Made by a program: the position numbers and the translations under genes. From Vibrio metschnikovii CIP 69.14 (lineage in GTDB: Bacteria; Pseudomonadota; Gammaproteobacteria; Enterobacterales; Vibrionaceae): 64,000 nucleotides of DNA. The notes beneath the pieces are model-generated. The model was not told the origin of the DNA, did no database searches, and was given only the letters and a program-made list of their open reading frames with translations. Position 1 is the first letter of the stretch. Every line of letters starts with the position of its first letter. This document shows positions 32,760 to 42,348 of this stretch, one piece after another. The stretch spans positions 179,529 to 243,528 of the forward strand of contig NZ_ACZO01000004.1 of NCBI RefSeq assembly GCF_000176155.1. Reading direction: 5' to 3'.

Positions 32760-34553
32760 TTAATCTTTACCTACGTGCAAGATAGCCAAGAACGCTTCTT
32801 GTGGTAACTCTACGTTACCAATCTGCTTCATGCGTTTCTTACCTTCTTTCTGCTTCTTCAACAGTTTTTTCTTACGGCTAATATCACCACCGTAACATTT
32901 CGCTAATACGTTTTTACGTAACTGCTTAACCGTTGAACGGGCAATAATATGGTTGCCAATCGCCGCTTGAATAGCGATATCAAACATCTGACGAGGAATG
33001 AACTCTTTCATTTTCTCGACCAACTGACGACCACGATTTTGAGCAAGATCTTTATGAGTGATGATCGCCAACGCATCGACTTTCTCTCCGTTAAGGAGTA
33101 CATCGACTCGAACCATGCTCGATTCTTCAAAACGTTGAAAACCATAATCCAGTGATGCATAACCGCGTGATGTCGATTTCAAACGGTCAAAGAAGTCTAA
33201 AACCACTTCTGCCATAGGAATATCGTAGGTCAACGCTACTTGGTTACCATGATAAATCATATCCACCTGAGTACCGCGTTTTTCAACACACAAGGTAATA
33301 ACACTACCTAGATAATCGGATGGCACTAAAATATTACAACGCGCAATCGGCTCACGAATCTCTTCTATGTCATTGATCGCCGGTAATTTAGCCGGACTAT
33401 CAACGTAGAGTGTCTCTTTATCGGTTTTAAGCACTTCATAGACAACGGTTGGTGCCGTCGTGATCAAGTCCAGATCGTACTCACGTTCTAAACGCTCTTG
33501 GATGATCTCCATGTGCAGCATCCCTAAGAAGCCACAACGGAAACCAAACCCTAGCGCCGCAGACGTTTCTGGTTCATAAAACAGTGACGCATCATTGAGG
33601 CTCAATTTACCCAAAGCATCACGGAAGTTTTCATAATCATCCGATGAGACAGGGAAAAGTCCTGCGTAAACTTGTGGTTTTACTTTCTTAAAACCCGGTA
33701 ACGGTTTTTCACTGCCATTCTTAGCAAGCGTTAACGTATCACCAACGGGAGCACCTAAGATATCTTTAATACCGCAGACGACCCAACCTACTTCACCACA
33801 ACCCAACCCGTTAGTATCAACCTGCTTAGGAGTAAAGATACCAATTCGATCCACGCCCCAGATTTGGCCAGTGCTCATGACTTTGATCTTGTCGTTTTTC
33901 TTCAAGCTGCCATTTTTGATACGCACTAAAGAAACCACACCAAGGTAGTTATCAAACCAAGAGTCAATGATCAACGCCTGTAACGGTGCCTCAGGGTCCC
34001 CTTCTGGTGACGGTATTTGAGAAACAATTTTCTCTAATACATCATCGACACCTAAACCGGTTTTAGCGGAACAACGAACGGCATCAATGGCATCAATCCC
34101 AACAATGTCTTCGATCTCTTCTGCAACCCGCTCAGGCTCTGCAGCAGGTAGATCGATTTTATTGAGGATAGGAACGACTTCAAGATCCATTTCAATGGCT
34201 GTGTAACAGTTAGCCAAGGTTTGAGCTTCAACCCCTTGACCAGCATCCACCACCAACAGGGCACCTTCACAAGCGGCAAGAGAACGCGATACTTCATAAG
34301 AGAAGTCAACGTGTCCCGGAGTATCAATAAAGTTAAGCTGATAGGTTTGGCCATCTTTAGCGAGATAATCGAGTGTCACACTCTGCGCTTTGATGGTGAT
34401 ACCACGTTCACGCTCAAGATCCATGGAATCAAGAACTTGCTCTGACATTTCACGCGAGGTTAATCCGCCACAAACTTGGATTAATCGGTCAGATAACGTC
34501 GATTTACCATGGTCAATATGGGCGATGATCGAAAAGTTACGAATGTGCTTCAT
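32760..34553 (-). CDS. lepA: Translational GTPase LepA (elongation factor 4)
   Basis: Ribosome-binding GTPase implicated in 30S biogenesis and in translation under stress. It has 597 residues. Motifs: [15 protein letters not shown] (G1), [14 protein letters not shown] (G3) and NKIDLPAA (G4), then domain II, EF-G-like domains, and the LepA-specific C-terminal domain with [20 protein letters not shown] and [11 protein letters not shown] chose the ATG at 34553 ([15 protein letters not shown]), the family start; the frame is open 22 codons upstream. It is the first gene of the lepA-lepB-rnc-era run and is separated from rseC by a terminator. Confidence 0.97.
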   Translation of the reverse strand: MKHIRNFSIIAHIDHGKSTLSDRLIQVCGGLTSREMSEQVLDSMDLERERGITIKAQSVTLDYLAKDGQTYQLNFIDTPGHVDFSYEVSRSLAACEGALLVVDAGQGVEAQTLANCYTAIEMDLEVVPILNKIDLPAAEPERVAEEIEDIVGIDAIDAVRCSAKTGLGVDDVLEKIVSQIPSPEGDPEAPLQALIIDSWFDNYLGVVSLVRIKNGSLKKNDKIKVMSTGQIWGVDRIGIFTPKQVDTNGLGCGEVGWVVCGIKDILGAPVGDTLTLAKNGSEKPLPGFKKVKPQVYAGLFPVSSDDYENFRDALGKLSLNDASLFYEPETSAALGFGFRCGFLGMLHMEIIQERLEREYDLDLITTAPTVVYEVLKTDKETLYVDSPAKLPAINDIEEIREPIARCNILVPSDYLGSVITLCVEKRGTQVDMIYHGNQVALTYDIPMAEVVLDFFDRLKSTSRGYASLDYGFQRFEESSMVRVDVLLNGEKVDALAIITHKDLAQNRGRQLVEKMKEFIPRQMFDIAIQAAIGNHIIARSTVKQLRKNVLAKCYGGDISRKKKLLKKQKEGKKRMKQIGNVELPQEAFLAILHVGKD

Positions 34554-34590
34554 AGGCTTGGGATGACTAAACTCTTTGCTGATTAGGGAA

Positions 34591-34615
34591 TAAGAAACGC
34601 CACCGAAGTGGCATT
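34591..34615 (-). terminator. Rho-independent terminator of the rpoE-rseABC operon
   Basis: On the minus strand AATGCCAC-TTCG-GTGGCGTT is an eight-pair stem closed by a stable TTCG tetraloop, followed by TCTTATT. It lies 50 bases past the rseC stop codon. Confidence 0.65.
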
Positions 34616-34666
34616 TCATTTAAGTTGGCCGATTCTACCCAATTTCGCTAGGCTTCGCACCATAAT

Positions 34667-35137
34667 TTAGGCGATCGGCTCACCAAGGACACGTAGCAAG
34701 ATCACCTGCTGTGATGAGTCATTTTCTAACTGAGTAGAAAAATATTTTGCGATCACAACACCTAAGCCCATAAACAGCAGTGCGCAAGCGATCACGATGC
34801 CTTCCGATGCTCCTAACAATGGCGCAAACCACAGTTCTCCCAATACCGCTCCCACAATCATCATCAATAATGGGACTAAGTAGACCAAGGCTGCCGACTG
34901 CAGCAGGCTTTTTTCGGGTAAACCAATCTCGACGATTTGTCCGATGGTGACTGGTTTATCAGTCACTAAGCGCCAAAATAAGGCTTTATTGCCTATCGCT
35001 TTTGAGACTATCCCCGTCCCACAGCTTTTAACCGAAGCACACTGGTTACAGCTGGTTTGCTGATCACAACTCAACGCAACGAGATAACCACTGGGTTGGG
35101 GCTTTACCTCAGTCACGGTGGCTAGCGCGGTCATCAT
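34667..35137 (-). CDS. rseC: Sigma-E regulatory protein RseC (SoxR-reducing family)
   Basis: Inner-membrane protein encoded at the end of the rpoE operon; E. coli RseC has a mild positive effect on sigma-E and has been linked to reduction of SoxR. It has 156 residues. A cysteine-rich N-terminal part (CDQQTSCNQCASVKSCGTG) precedes two transmembrane helices (about 75-98 and 103-125). Its ATG overlaps the rseB stop by four bases, so translation is coupled. Confidence 0.92.
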   Translation of the reverse strand: MMTALATVTEVKPQPSGYLVALSCDQQTSCNQCASVKSCGTGIVSKAIGNKALFWRLVTDKPVTIGQIVEIGLPEKSLLQSAALVYLVPLLMMIVGAVLGELWFAPLLGASEGIVIACALLFMGLGVVIAKYFSTQLENDSSQQVILLRVLGEPIA

Positions 35138-36096
35138 GGTGAAACCTCAGTACGACTAAACGTGATCGACTGAGCAATACGCTGCGCGGTTGCTGGAGGG
35201 ATATCACCGACCACAGAAATTTCATTGTCGCCATTAATCACACTGTGTAAGGTACGTCGACCTTGCCGAACCAACTGGCCTTTTAGTGAGTGATCATCAC
35301 GAACGGAGACATACACAGAAAAATTAAACAGACCGTCGGAAAACATCTGGCTCTCGACTAAACGTTCCGTCATCGCCATCCGATAGCGATTTAGTTCAAG
35401 AGGTTGAAACCCATCAGGCTTCCAGCCCACGGTCCAAAAAGTTTGCTGAATATTGCCTTTAGGTAATGACAACACTTCAGGCAGTTGAACCTTATTCAGT
35501 CCAGACATCAGCGTAGCTAATTGATCATTAATCGAATAAGAAATGGTACGATACTGTTCAAGCACTTCTCCATCACGATCGACTAAATCGGCACGTAAAG
35601 GTAGCGAACTGTGCTCATCTATCCACAATACATAGGAATAGCGCAAACCATCTTTAGGGACAATCCGTAATACTTGGCAGGCGGCCCCAGCTTCACGAGC
35701 GCGCCCCATCTTAACAAAATCATAGTATTGACCAAGTTTAGCCACATCACTATTGAGCATCGGGATGGTTGGAGCGACCATCGTGCCGGATTCAATCGTA
35801 AAAGGATCAACACCCGGCTCGATGTAGCTGACTTCGTTACCACGGCGAATCACTTCTCGTACAGGACCGCTCAGATAAATTAAATGTGCAAACTGTTGGT
35901 CATCTTGCCGTGCGTGACGATACAGCAAAGGCTCGATGCTGTTTTTCTTCAGCAGAATATAAGAGAGTTCATAATTAAGATGCTGACTTGCGTCGTTCAT
36001 CTGATGCAACAAAGCCTCTGCAGATAATTCCTCTGCAAAGGCCTGAGTTACATGCAAACTGAACAGTGCCAGCACACTGATCAGGATTTTTTTCAT
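35134..36096 (-). CDS. rseB: Periplasmic sigma-E regulatory protein RseB (MucB)
   Basis: Periplasmic partner that binds RseA and shields it from DegS cleavage; lipopolysaccharide or lipoprotein ligands release it. It has 320 residues. A signal peptide KKILISVLALFSLHVTQAFA is followed by the large lipid-binding domain (about 25-210) and a smaller C-terminal domain (about 230-318) that contacts RseA. Its start overlaps the rseA stop by four bases. Confidence 0.95.
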   Translation of the reverse strand: MKKILISVLALFSLHVTQAFAEELSAEALLHQMNDASQHLNYELSYILLKKNSIEPLLYRHARQDDQQFAHLIYLSGPVREVIRRGNEVSYIEPGVDPFTIESGTMVAPTIPMLNSDVAKLGQYYDFVKMGRAREAGAACQVLRIVPKDGLRYSYVLWIDEHSSLPLRADLVDRDGEVLEQYRTISYSINDQLATLMSGLNKVQLPEVLSLPKGNIQQTFWTVGWKPDGFQPLELNRYRMAMTERLVESQMFSDGLFNFSVYVSVRDDHSLKGQLVRQGRRTLHSVINGDNEISVVGDIPPATAQRIAQSITFSRTEVSP

Positions 36097-36719
36097 TCCA
36101 CTACCGGTTCAGTTAGGTGAGTGTGAGGGGCTAGATTATCACTGTTTAATCTTAGCTGTAGTTCGTAATCTTGCAGTAACGCATTAATTCGCCGACGCTG
36201 CTCTTGCATGCTGGCTTCATTACTGGAGTGTCGATTGACAGAATCACGCGTCAAACTCACTGGCTCAGCACTGCCTGAAAATGGGATCGTCTGTAAAACC
36301 GGTATTTGATCATCTTGCGCGCCAACGGTATCGCTGCCACCGTATTGCTGAACACCGATAATCACCGCTAACGACACGCTAGCAGCAATCGCCACTTGTC
36401 CAAGCTGGCTAAGCCAAGCAGGTAATTGACGACGAGCTTTTTGCGCTGAAGGCTGATCCTCAAGTCGAGGCTCAGCTGATTCACTTGTTGTGACGGCGCT
36501 TAACCGAGTATGAGCTGGTTCATTTTCTAGAGCGAAAGCGACTCTTCCAGCAATATTCCATTCTGAACTCACGGGGGCATCGCCACGCATGACATCACCG
36601 ATCAAGTGGTAGTTTTTCCACGTATCGAGACTTTCATTATCGTGAGCGATCGTTTGTAACAACGATTTATCGACCACTTCGCCATCCATAAGCGCTGAAA
36701 GCTTTTCTTTGTCAGCCAT
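36093..36719 (-). CDS. rseA: Anti-sigma-E factor RseA
   Basis: Single-span inner-membrane protein whose cytoplasmic domain holds sigma-E inactive and whose periplasmic domain is cut by DegS under envelope stress. It has 208 residues. The N-terminal anti-sigma domain (about 1-90) begins ADKEKLSALMDGEV and contains YHLIGDVMRGDAP. The transmembrane helix lies at about 103-122 (QVAIAASVSLAVIIGV), followed by a periplasmic tail ending in two valines (EPVVE nearby). I chose the ATG at 36719, as in the family. It follows rpoE by 31 bases. Confidence 0.95.
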   Translation of the reverse strand: MADKEKLSALMDGEVVDKSLLQTIAHDNESLDTWKNYHLIGDVMRGDAPVSSEWNIAGRVAFALENEPAHTRLSAVTTSESAEPRLEDQPSAQKARRQLPAWLSQLGQVAIAASVSLAVIIGVQQYGGSDTVGAQDDQIPVLQTIPFSGSAEPVSLTRDSVNRHSSNEASMQEQRRRINALLQDYELQLRLNSDNLAPHTHLTEPVVE

Positions 36720-36750
36720 TATTTTCACCATGTTTATTGCTCATTATCGG

Positions 36751-37323
36751 TTACAAAAGCGGTTTAATCCGCTTTTCGACCGCTTCACGAGCACGGAAGA
36801 TACGAGAACGCACCGTACCAACGGGGCAATCCATGACTTCGGCGATCTCTTCGTAGCTTAAACCTTCCAGCTCTCGCAACGTCATCGCAGTTTTTAAATC
36901 TTCAGGCAACGCCTCTATCGCATTAAACACCGCCTGCTTCAACTCTTTGGACAGCGTAATGTTTTCAGGGTTCGATATTTCTTTTAATGCATTGTTAGTT
37001 TCGTAAAATTCAGCGTCTTCAGCATCAATATCATTCGCGGGTGGCCGGCGGCTTTGAGCGACGATATGATTTTTCGCAGTATTGACAGCAATGCGATATA
37101 ACCAAGTATAAAACGCACTCTCACCGCGAAACGTCGGAATCGCACGATACGCTTTAATAAACGCTTCTTGTGCGACATCGGGCACGTCTCCAGCGTTGCT
37201 CACATACCGCGAAATAAGATTGCACACCTTATTTTGGTATCTCAACACCAAAAGATTAAATGCCTGCTTATCTCCGTTCTGAACTCGCTCAATCAACACT
37301 TGATCGGTCAGCTGCTCGTTCAT
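36751..37323 (-). CDS. rpoE: RNA polymerase sigma-E factor
   Basis: Extracytoplasmic-function sigma factor for the envelope stress regulon. It has 190 residues, equal to E. coli RpoE in size. Region 2 (YRNKVCNLISRYV, PDVAQEAFIKAYRAIPTF) and region 4 (LEGLSYEEIAEVMDCPVGT, then RSRIFRARE) are complete. It is the first gene of rpoE-rseA-rseB-rseC, with a candidate sigma-E promoter upstream that would give autoregulation. It is divergent from nadB, as in E. coli. Confidence 0.98.
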   Translation of the reverse strand: MNEQLTDQVLIERVQNGDKQAFNLLVLRYQNKVCNLISRYVSNAGDVPDVAQEAFIKAYRAIPTFRGESAFYTWLYRIAVNTAKNHIVAQSRRPPANDIDAEDAEFYETNNALKEISNPENITLSKELKQAVFNAIEALPEDLKTAMTLRELEGLSYEEIAEVMDCPVGTVRSRIFRAREAVEKRIKPLL

Positions 37324-37421
37324 TCGAGCGGTTACTCCTATTGTTATCCCCCTACCTTCTCAGATATGGGCTCTAATTATGCAGAATGCTTGCTTGACAC
37401 CACTGCTTACATGAGCACTAT

Positions 37422-37448
37422 TGTGACTCAATTACACACAGAAAGTTC
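37422..37448 (-). promoter_or_regulatory. Candidate sigma-E-dependent promoter of rpoE
   Basis: On the minus strand TGAACTT is followed after 16 bases by TCACA, close to the sigma-E pattern GGAACTT-N16-TCTRA. It lies about 100 bases before the rpoE start codon. Confidence 0.55.
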
Positions 37449-37650
37449 AATGCCAGGTAAAATTTTCCTTTACGCTGCGCATTATGCTGTAATGAACAAC
37501 GGATACCTAAGTTAGATTACTTGAGGTATAGGCAGCAAGGTATAAAGATCTTAAAGGTTAGTCACGTGTACAACAAGTAAATACCTTGTCAGCTTTAGTT
37601 TAATTTCAAGTGGGCATGTTCCACTTAAAATTCAGGAAGTAAACCATCTT

Positions 37651-39255
37651 ATGAACGACTCTCGAGAACATCAATGCGACGTATTGATAGTAGGTAGTGG
37701 CGCGGCAGGCTTATCTTTAGCGCTGCAAGTGGCCGAGCACTGTCATGTGATTGTATTGAGCAAAGGACCTCGTAGTGAAGGGGCGACCTATTACGCACAA
37801 GGCGGTATTGCGGCGGTGTTTGACGAATCCGATAGTATCGAATCTCATGTGCAAGACACGCTGATCGCTGGCGCAGGGATCTGCGACCAAGAGACGGTAC
37901 AATTTATCGCCGAGCATGCCAAAGCGTGTGTTCAGTGGCTGATCGATGGCGGTGTTCCTTTTGATAGAGAAGAGAACGATCCCGCGGGGCAGCCACGTTA
38001 CCATTTAACCCGCGAAGGTGGTCATAGCCATCGACGTATTTTGCACGCCGCTGACGCCACCGGCATGGCGATGCAAACCTCGCTGCAAGATAATATTCTC
38101 CATCATCCTAATATTCGCCTGTTTGAGCGCTACAATGCGCTCGATTTGATCACCGAAGATAAAATTGGTGGCGATGCGGATAAAGTGGTCGGGGCTTATG
38201 TCTGGAATCGTAACGATGAACACGTTGAGACGATTCGAGCTAAATTTGTTGTGCTCGCGACCGGCGGAGCATCAAAGGTATATCAATATACCTCAAATCC
38301 AGACGTCTCTTCGGGAGATGGTATCGCAATGGCATGGCGCGCAGGTTGCCGAGTCGCCAATCTGGAATTTAACCAATTTCATCCAACGTGTTTGTATCAT
38401 CCAGAGGCTCGTAATTTCCTGCTTACCGAAGCACTGCGCGGTGAAGGCGCTTATTTGCGTCGCCCCGATGGCAGCCGCTTTATGACCGATTTTGATCCGC
38501 GGGCCGAACTAGCCCCACGGGATATCGTCGCTCGAGCCATCGACTATGAGATGAAACGCTTAGGCGCTGATTGTATGTATCTTGACATCAGCCATAAGCC
38601 TGCTGAGTTTATAGAGAAGCATTTTCCAACCATACATAGTCGACTGATGGATTTGGGCATTGATATGACCAAAGAACCGATCCCGATTGTCCCAGCGGCT
38701 CATTACACCTGTGGTGGTGTGGTTATCAATCAACAGGGCCAAACCGATCTTAAACAGTTGTATGCGATTGGTGAAGTCAGTTATACCGGTTTGCATGGTG
38801 CCAACCGCATGGCGTCTAACTCTTTGTTAGAGTGTGTGGTTTATGCTTGGTCTGCGGCGCAGGATATTTTACGTCAGCATCCTCAAGCCCAGATGCCGCC
38901 GTCACTACCTCATTGGGATGAAAGTAAAGTGACTTGCTCGGATGAAGAAGTCGTCATTCAACACAATTGGCATGAACTCCGTCTATTTATGTGGGATTAC
39001 ATGGGCATTGTTCGTACCGATAAACGCTTAGCACGAGCTTTACGACGCATTCAGTTATTGCAGCAAGAAACCCATGAATACTACAGTCATTTCCGAGTAT
39101 CCAATAACCTCCTTGAGCTGCGTAACTTATTGCAGGTCGCAGAGCTCATGGTCCGCTGTGCGATGCAACGCAAAGAGAGCCGAGGGTTACACTACACGTT
39201 AGACTATCCGCAACCACTAGAAAAGAGTGGCCCAACCATTCTCTCACCAAGATGA
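37651..39255 (+). CDS. nadB: L-aspartate oxidase
   Basis: FAD enzyme that oxidises L-aspartate to iminoaspartate, the first step of de novo NAD synthesis. It has 534 residues (E. coli 540). The dinucleotide-binding motif [20 protein letters not shown] is at the N-terminus. Active-site segments are [61 protein letters not shown] and [15 protein letters not shown] helical C-terminal domain follows, as in succinate dehydrogenase flavoproteins. The 327-base spacer upstream is shared with rpoE and holds both promoters. Confidence 0.97.
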   Translation: MNDSREHQCDVLIVGSGAAGLSLALQVAEHCHVIVLSKGPRSEGATYYAQGGIAAVFDESDSIESHVQDTLIAGAGICDQETVQFIAEHAKACVQWLIDGGVPFDREENDPAGQPRYHLTREGGHSHRRILHAADATGMAMQTSLQDNILHHPNIRLFERYNALDLITEDKIGGDADKVVGAYVWNRNDEHVETIRAKFVVLATGGASKVYQYTSNPDVSSGDGIAMAWRAGCRVANLEFNQFHPTCLYHPEARNFLLTEALRGEGAYLRRPDGSRFMTDFDPRAELAPRDIVARAIDYEMKRLGADCMYLDISHKPAEFIEKHFPTIHSRLMDLGIDMTKEPIPIVPAAHYTCGGVVINQQGQTDLKQLYAIGEVSYTGLHGANRMASNSLLECVVYAWSAAQDILRQHPQAQMPPSLPHWDESKVTCSDEEVVIQHNWHELRLFMWDYMGIVRTDKRLARALRRIQLLQQETHEYYSHFRVSNNLLELRNLLQVAELMVRCAMQRKESRGLHYTLDYPQPLEKSGPTILSPR

Positions 39256-39260
39256 TAGCG

Positions 39261-39665
39261 TCAACGGGAGCCTGAGTGCTCCCGTTTTAAGCGCCCCAGC
39301 AACTGACGATAATCCGTTTCAGAACAGCTATCTCGCCATAAAAACACTGATCGCTGTCGACCATAAAAACGAATGAATAATCCTCGATATAATAACGATA
39401 CACCTTGGTAGGAAAACTCTTGGTCTGCCCATCGCAGCCGTCCGGAAAAATCAATCTCGATCTCTTCTGACAAGGTGACTGGCAGCCAATCTAATAAAGG
39501 TGTCTTTAACCAATAACACAGAATAACCACTGCGGCCACGAGAGGGATGGGTGAAATTAATAATGCCCATATCAGCAGCATCAACAGACACCACGCGGTA
39601 ATATGGGCAAACAGGGAAGGAGTTAAAGCAAGCTTAACGGACTTTGCTGAGATTATAAGCGACAA
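39261..39665 (-). CDS. ygfX: Inner-membrane protein YgfX (CptA family)
   Basis: Small membrane protein of 134 residues encoded with SdhE. Two adjacent transmembrane helices (about 18-38 and 39-55, WCLLMLLIWALLIS then LVAAVVILCYWL) precede a soluble C-terminal part (about 65-134). In E. coli it was described as toxin CptA acting on MreB and FtsZ, but its main role is unsettled; association with SdhE is better supported by its neighbour. The ATG used here overlaps the sdhE end by 32 bases; a later start would remove part of the family N-terminus. Its stop lies within the terminator arm of the convergent nadB. Confidence 0.85.
   Translation of the reverse strand: MSLIISAKSVKLALTPSLFAHITAWCLLMLLIWALLISPIPLVAAVVILCYWLKTPLLDWLPVTLSEEIEIDFSGRLRWADQEFSYQGVSLLYRGLFIRFYGRQRSVFLWRDSCSETDYRQLLGRLKREHSGSR
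39263..39288 (+). terminator. Rho-independent terminator of nadB
   Basis: AACGGGAGC-CTGAGT-GCTCCCGTTTT is a perfect nine-bp stem with a U-tract, eight bases past the nadB stop. It lies inside the last codons of the opposite-strand ygfX. Confidence 0.75.
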
Positions 39666-39894
39666 TCTTGTCTACCATGGCAGCGTGACCGAGATTTTCT
39701 GAGCGACCATGCCCCATGATCCAAGTAAAAAGATCCGGATCATCGCACTCAAGTAAAGAGACAAAATCTTGCTGTTCTGATTCACTCAAGGCTTCAAAAC
39801 ACTCCTCGAAAAAGGGCATGACAACCACATCAAGCTCTAACATGCCACGACGGCATGCCCATTTCACTCGTGCTTTCTCTTGCGTAGTGTACAT
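39634..39894 (-). CDS. sdhE: FAD assembly factor SdhE
   Basis: Chaperone that promotes covalent attachment of FAD to succinate dehydrogenase and fumarate reductase flavoproteins (previously YgfY/CptB). It has 86 residues and is all-helical. The diagnostic RGMLELD motif is visible near residue 16, with a conserved surface including LLECDDPDLFTWIMG. It is the first gene of sdhE-ygfX and is divergent from ygfZ, an arrangement shared with E. coli. Confidence 0.94.
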   Translation of the reverse strand: MYTTQEKARVKWACRRGMLELDVVVMPFFEECFEALSESEQQDFVSLLECDDPDLFTWIMGHGRSENLGHAAMVDKIVAYNLSKVR

Positions 39895-40041
39895 CGACTT
39901 TCCTCACCTTAGGTAGATTTTCAGCAAGTGTAACAAGCAACCCTCAATACAACTAGTAGCTTAGTCACAGTCCCTATTCAAGCTGACAAAAAACTTGATC
40001 CAGATTAACATAGTGAAAATCATTTCAGTTAGGTGAAGGAT

Positions 40042-41013
40042 ATGAGCTGGAAAAATACATTTACCCCTCTTTTAGTGACCGCCAACGACCGATTGCCTGA
40101 ATTGATGGTGACCAATCTCGAACAATGGGCCGCAATCTACGTTTCAGGCATCGACAGTAAACCTTACTTACAAGGACAGCTCACCTGTAATGTGGTTGCA
40201 TTACCTGCACAACAAATGGTTTACGGCGCCCACTGCGACGCGAAAGGCAAAGTATGGAGCGCTTTTCGTTTATTTCATCATCGAGATGGCTACGCCATGT
40301 TCCAACCCGCTTCAGCGGTTGACGTCGAATTACGAGAACTCAAAAAGTACGCGATTTTTTCTAAAGTGGCCATCGAGCAAAGCCAAGATGTCGCTTTAGG
40401 CCTGCTCGGGAAACAAGCTGAGCTGCGGCTCAACCAATTCAATGATTGTCGCGATGACGTACGCGTTTTAGAGCAAGGCACAGCGGTGAAAATCAGTGCT
40501 CAACGTTGGTTACTGTTAATTAAGCCTGATTCCGTAGAAGCATTACTGGAAAGCATGCCGGCCCAACGTGTCAACTCAGAGATCTGGACTCGTTTTGAAA
40601 TTCAAGAAGCACTGCCGATCGTCACTCAAGACCAGCAAAATGAACATATCCCGCAAGCGTTAAACTTACAGGCTTTAGGTGGCATCAGTTTTAATAAAGG
40701 TTGCTATACCGGGCAAGAAACCGTAGCAAGAGCCAAATATCGTGGGATCAACAAACGGGCTTTATGTCTGGTCGCCGGTGATATCCATCAGCCGTTAAAC
40801 GCCGATCAAAGCATAGAATTAGAGCGAGCGGTTGGTGATAACTGGCGCAGTGCTGGAGTGCTCATGGCTCATTACTCGTTTGCCGATCAACGTGCTATCG
40901 GGCTTATCGTTCTGCCTAATAACCTAGAGGCTGATACTCTGTTACGCATCAAGTCTCAGCCAGAGACACGTTGGACACTGCAACCTTTACCTTATTCACT
41001 GGATAATGCTTAA
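40042..41013 (+). CDS. ygfZ: tRNA-modifying, folate-binding protein YgfZ
   Basis: GcvT-like folate-binding protein needed for the activity of certain Fe-S enzymes such as MiaB. It has 323 residues. The family signature [17 protein letters not shown] lies near residue 225, with the conserved cysteine, and QGQLTCNV near residue 50. I chose the ATG at 40042 ([11 protein letters not shown]), with AGGTGAAGGA upstream; a GTG three codons earlier is also in frame. It is divergent from sdhE and overlaps the following deacylase gene by eight bases. Confidence 0.94.
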   Translation: MSWKNTFTPLLVTANDRLPELMVTNLEQWAAIYVSGIDSKPYLQGQLTCNVVALPAQQMVYGAHCDAKGKVWSAFRLFHHRDGYAMFQPASAVDVELRELKKYAIFSKVAIEQSQDVALGLLGKQAELRLNQFNDCRDDVRVLEQGTAVKISAQRWLLLIKPDSVEALLESMPAQRVNSEIWTRFEIQEALPIVTQDQQNEHIPQALNLQALGGISFNKGCYTGQETVARAKYRGINKRALCLVAGDIHQPLNADQSIELERAVGDNWRSAGVLMAHYSFADQRAIGLIVLPNNLEADTLLRIKSQPETRWTLQPLPYSLDNA

Positions 41014-41482
41014 ACCACTTTCAACCCCAATCATCCGCTATCTAGAGCAACAAGGAATCGATCATCAGCTGCTGCACCATCAGTCAGCCGCAATCAGCAT
41101 CGAAGATGCCGCACATCAGCGCGGCATCCATCCCAGTCAAATGGTCAAATGTCTTTTATTGCGCGACATGAGTAACCGCTTAGCTTTAGCTTGTGTACCA
41201 GGTGATCGCTCTGTCGACCCTAAGCTAGTTCGCAAAATATTGGATTGGCGAAGAATGACTTGTGTCGACCGATCTCAAGTTGAAGCGTTAACAGGCTATA
41301 CGATAGGGACCGTCACTCCATTATGCTTGAGCCTATCGCTGCCGATTATTTTTGATTATTCATTAATGCAACGCACGCTGGTAACCATCAGCAGTGGCTC
41401 AGCGTATGCTGGGATAGCGTTAGCACTGAATGACTTAGTGAAATTATGTCAACCTCAATTTGCAGATATTGTTCGCGATTAG
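41006..41482 (+). CDS. YbaK/ProX-type aminoacyl-tRNA deacylase domain protein
   Basis: Predicted trans-editing enzyme of the YbaK/prolyl-tRNA synthetase insertion-domain family, which hydrolyses mischarged aminoacyl-tRNAs. It has 158 residues. Family features visible are the early [10 protein letters not shown] helix, the conserved lysine in MVKCLLLRD, the [11 protein letters not shown] strand and the [12 protein letters not shown] loop (usually GxxxGxxxP). A late [11 protein letters not shown] segment matches the family's glycine-serine region. Specificity (Cys, Ala or other) cannot be read from the sequence. Its start lies inside the end of ygfZ, so the two are probably co-translated. No terminator follows within 100 bases. 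Confidence 0.82.
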   Translation: MLKPLSTPIIRYLEQQGIDHQLLHHQSAAISIEDAAHQRGIHPSQMVKCLLLRDMSNRLALACVPGDRSVDPKLVRKILDWRRMTCVDRSQVEALTGYTIGTVTPLCLSLSLPIIFDYSLMQRTLVTISSGSAYAGIALALNDLVKLCQPQFADIVRD

Positions 41483-41594
41483 CGCTATTCATGGTCAAAA
41501 TAGTGTGATCACAGCTAAATTATTCAGTGTATCCACGTGAATATTAAATCACTTTTCAATCATAAATAGTTAATGGTGTGATTTTCAGTTACCC

Positions 41595-41757
41595 TAATTT
41601 TACTGATGAAGGTCAGTCCGTTCACTTGATATCAAAGTACCGATTAAGTGTTCGGTAGCATCGTCAGTAAAAAGTGATTAGCAGGGTTTGCCTGTAACTC
41701 GCTTTGTGTGTAATGCATCTGTGATTATTTAGCCCGCAACCTTGCGGGCGTTTTTTA
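41595..41757 (+). ncRNA. Candidate small RNA, or structured 3' UTR, upstream of ytfK
   Basis: The 558-base gap between the deacylase gene and ytfK holds no convincing reading frame but clear RNA structure. TTTTACTGA (41598-41606) is perfectly complementary to TCAGTAAAA (41664-41672), enclosing a smaller hairpin ACCGA/TCGGT (41639-41656). A local alternative hairpin ACTGA/TCAGT lies at 41602-41617. A strong Rho-independent terminator follows, GCCCGCA-ACCT-TGCGGGC (41732-41749) with a run of six T. The terminator is 250 bases past the preceding stop codon, too far for a simple gene end. A weak promoter (TTAATG, 18 bases, CTAATT at 41570-41599) could start it. I do not recognise it as a known Vibrio RNA. 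Confidence 0.45.
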
Positions 41758-42040
41758 CAAAAAAATCACTCACCTATCACTCGTTTTTATTTTCTTCCGC
41801 TATTCTTATTACTGTCATATTCATTTGGCTCAATAGGTGCCACAAAAAATCATTACTGCTGTCGATACCTAAACCATGGTCTATCCTATCGCCAAATGAT
41901 CATCAACCGAAACGGGATAGGTAGTACGGCAAATTATTAAACTCGTCAGTCAATGCAGTAAGTATAGCTGCCTTCATCACACTATTTTTCTGTGATTTAA
42001 CTTATACTTACTAACATGGAAACAAAGAAAGGATCGAAAT

Positions 42041-42247
42041 ATGAGACTGTTTAAGCGCTATACACCCAGTATGATTGCTAAGCACGTAAGTCGTCTTTTT
42101 AAAGGAAGAATCTATATCTACGGTGTCGGTCGATTTGAGTTTGACCATGGAAAACTGATTTTACCTGAACGTGCTGAACAACGACATTTCCAGACCGTCA
42201 ATGAGGTCAACCAAGAAATCCGTCGCTTACGTTGTGCTTACGCTTAA
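42041..42247 (+). CDS. ytfK: YtfK / DUF1107 family small protein
   Basis: A 68-residue basic protein matching E. coli YtfK as I recall it: RLFKRYTPSMIAKHVSRLF corresponds to the YtfK N-terminus, and RIYIYGVGRFEFDHGKL to its central block. In E. coli YtfK binds SpoT and tips it towards ppGpp synthesis during phosphate or fatty-acid starvation. AAAGGA lies eight bases before the ATG. It stands alone with its own terminator. The presence of relA in the same window is a coincidence of map position. Confidence 0.85.
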   Translation: MRLFKRYTPSMIAKHVSRLFKGRIYIYGVGRFEFDHGKLILPERAEQRHFQTVNEVNQEIRRLRCAYA

Positions 42248-42270
42248 TTCACTCATTACCTCATTCATCG

Positions 42271-42304
42271 AAAAAGGGTTGGCTCTAAGGCCAACCCTTT
42301 TTTT
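42271..42304. terminator. Bidirectional terminator between ytfK and ubiI
   Basis: AAAGGGTTGGC-TCTAAG-GCCAACCCTTT is a perfect stem flanked by A-run and T-run, so it works for ytfK (plus) and for the convergent ubiI (minus). Confidence 0.85.
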
Positions 42305-42348
42305 ATGCGTCATCGACACGCGAAACTATGGTTCAGTGAACCAATTGG

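Noticed and set aside
37168..37515. 115-codon plus-strand frame over the rpoE 5' end and promoter
   Set aside because: It overlaps rpoE in antisense, has no recognisable protein features, and contains the rpoE promoter region.
41742..41924. 60-codon plus-strand frame after the candidate sRNA
   Set aside because: It begins inside the terminator hairpin; composition and start context do not support translation.
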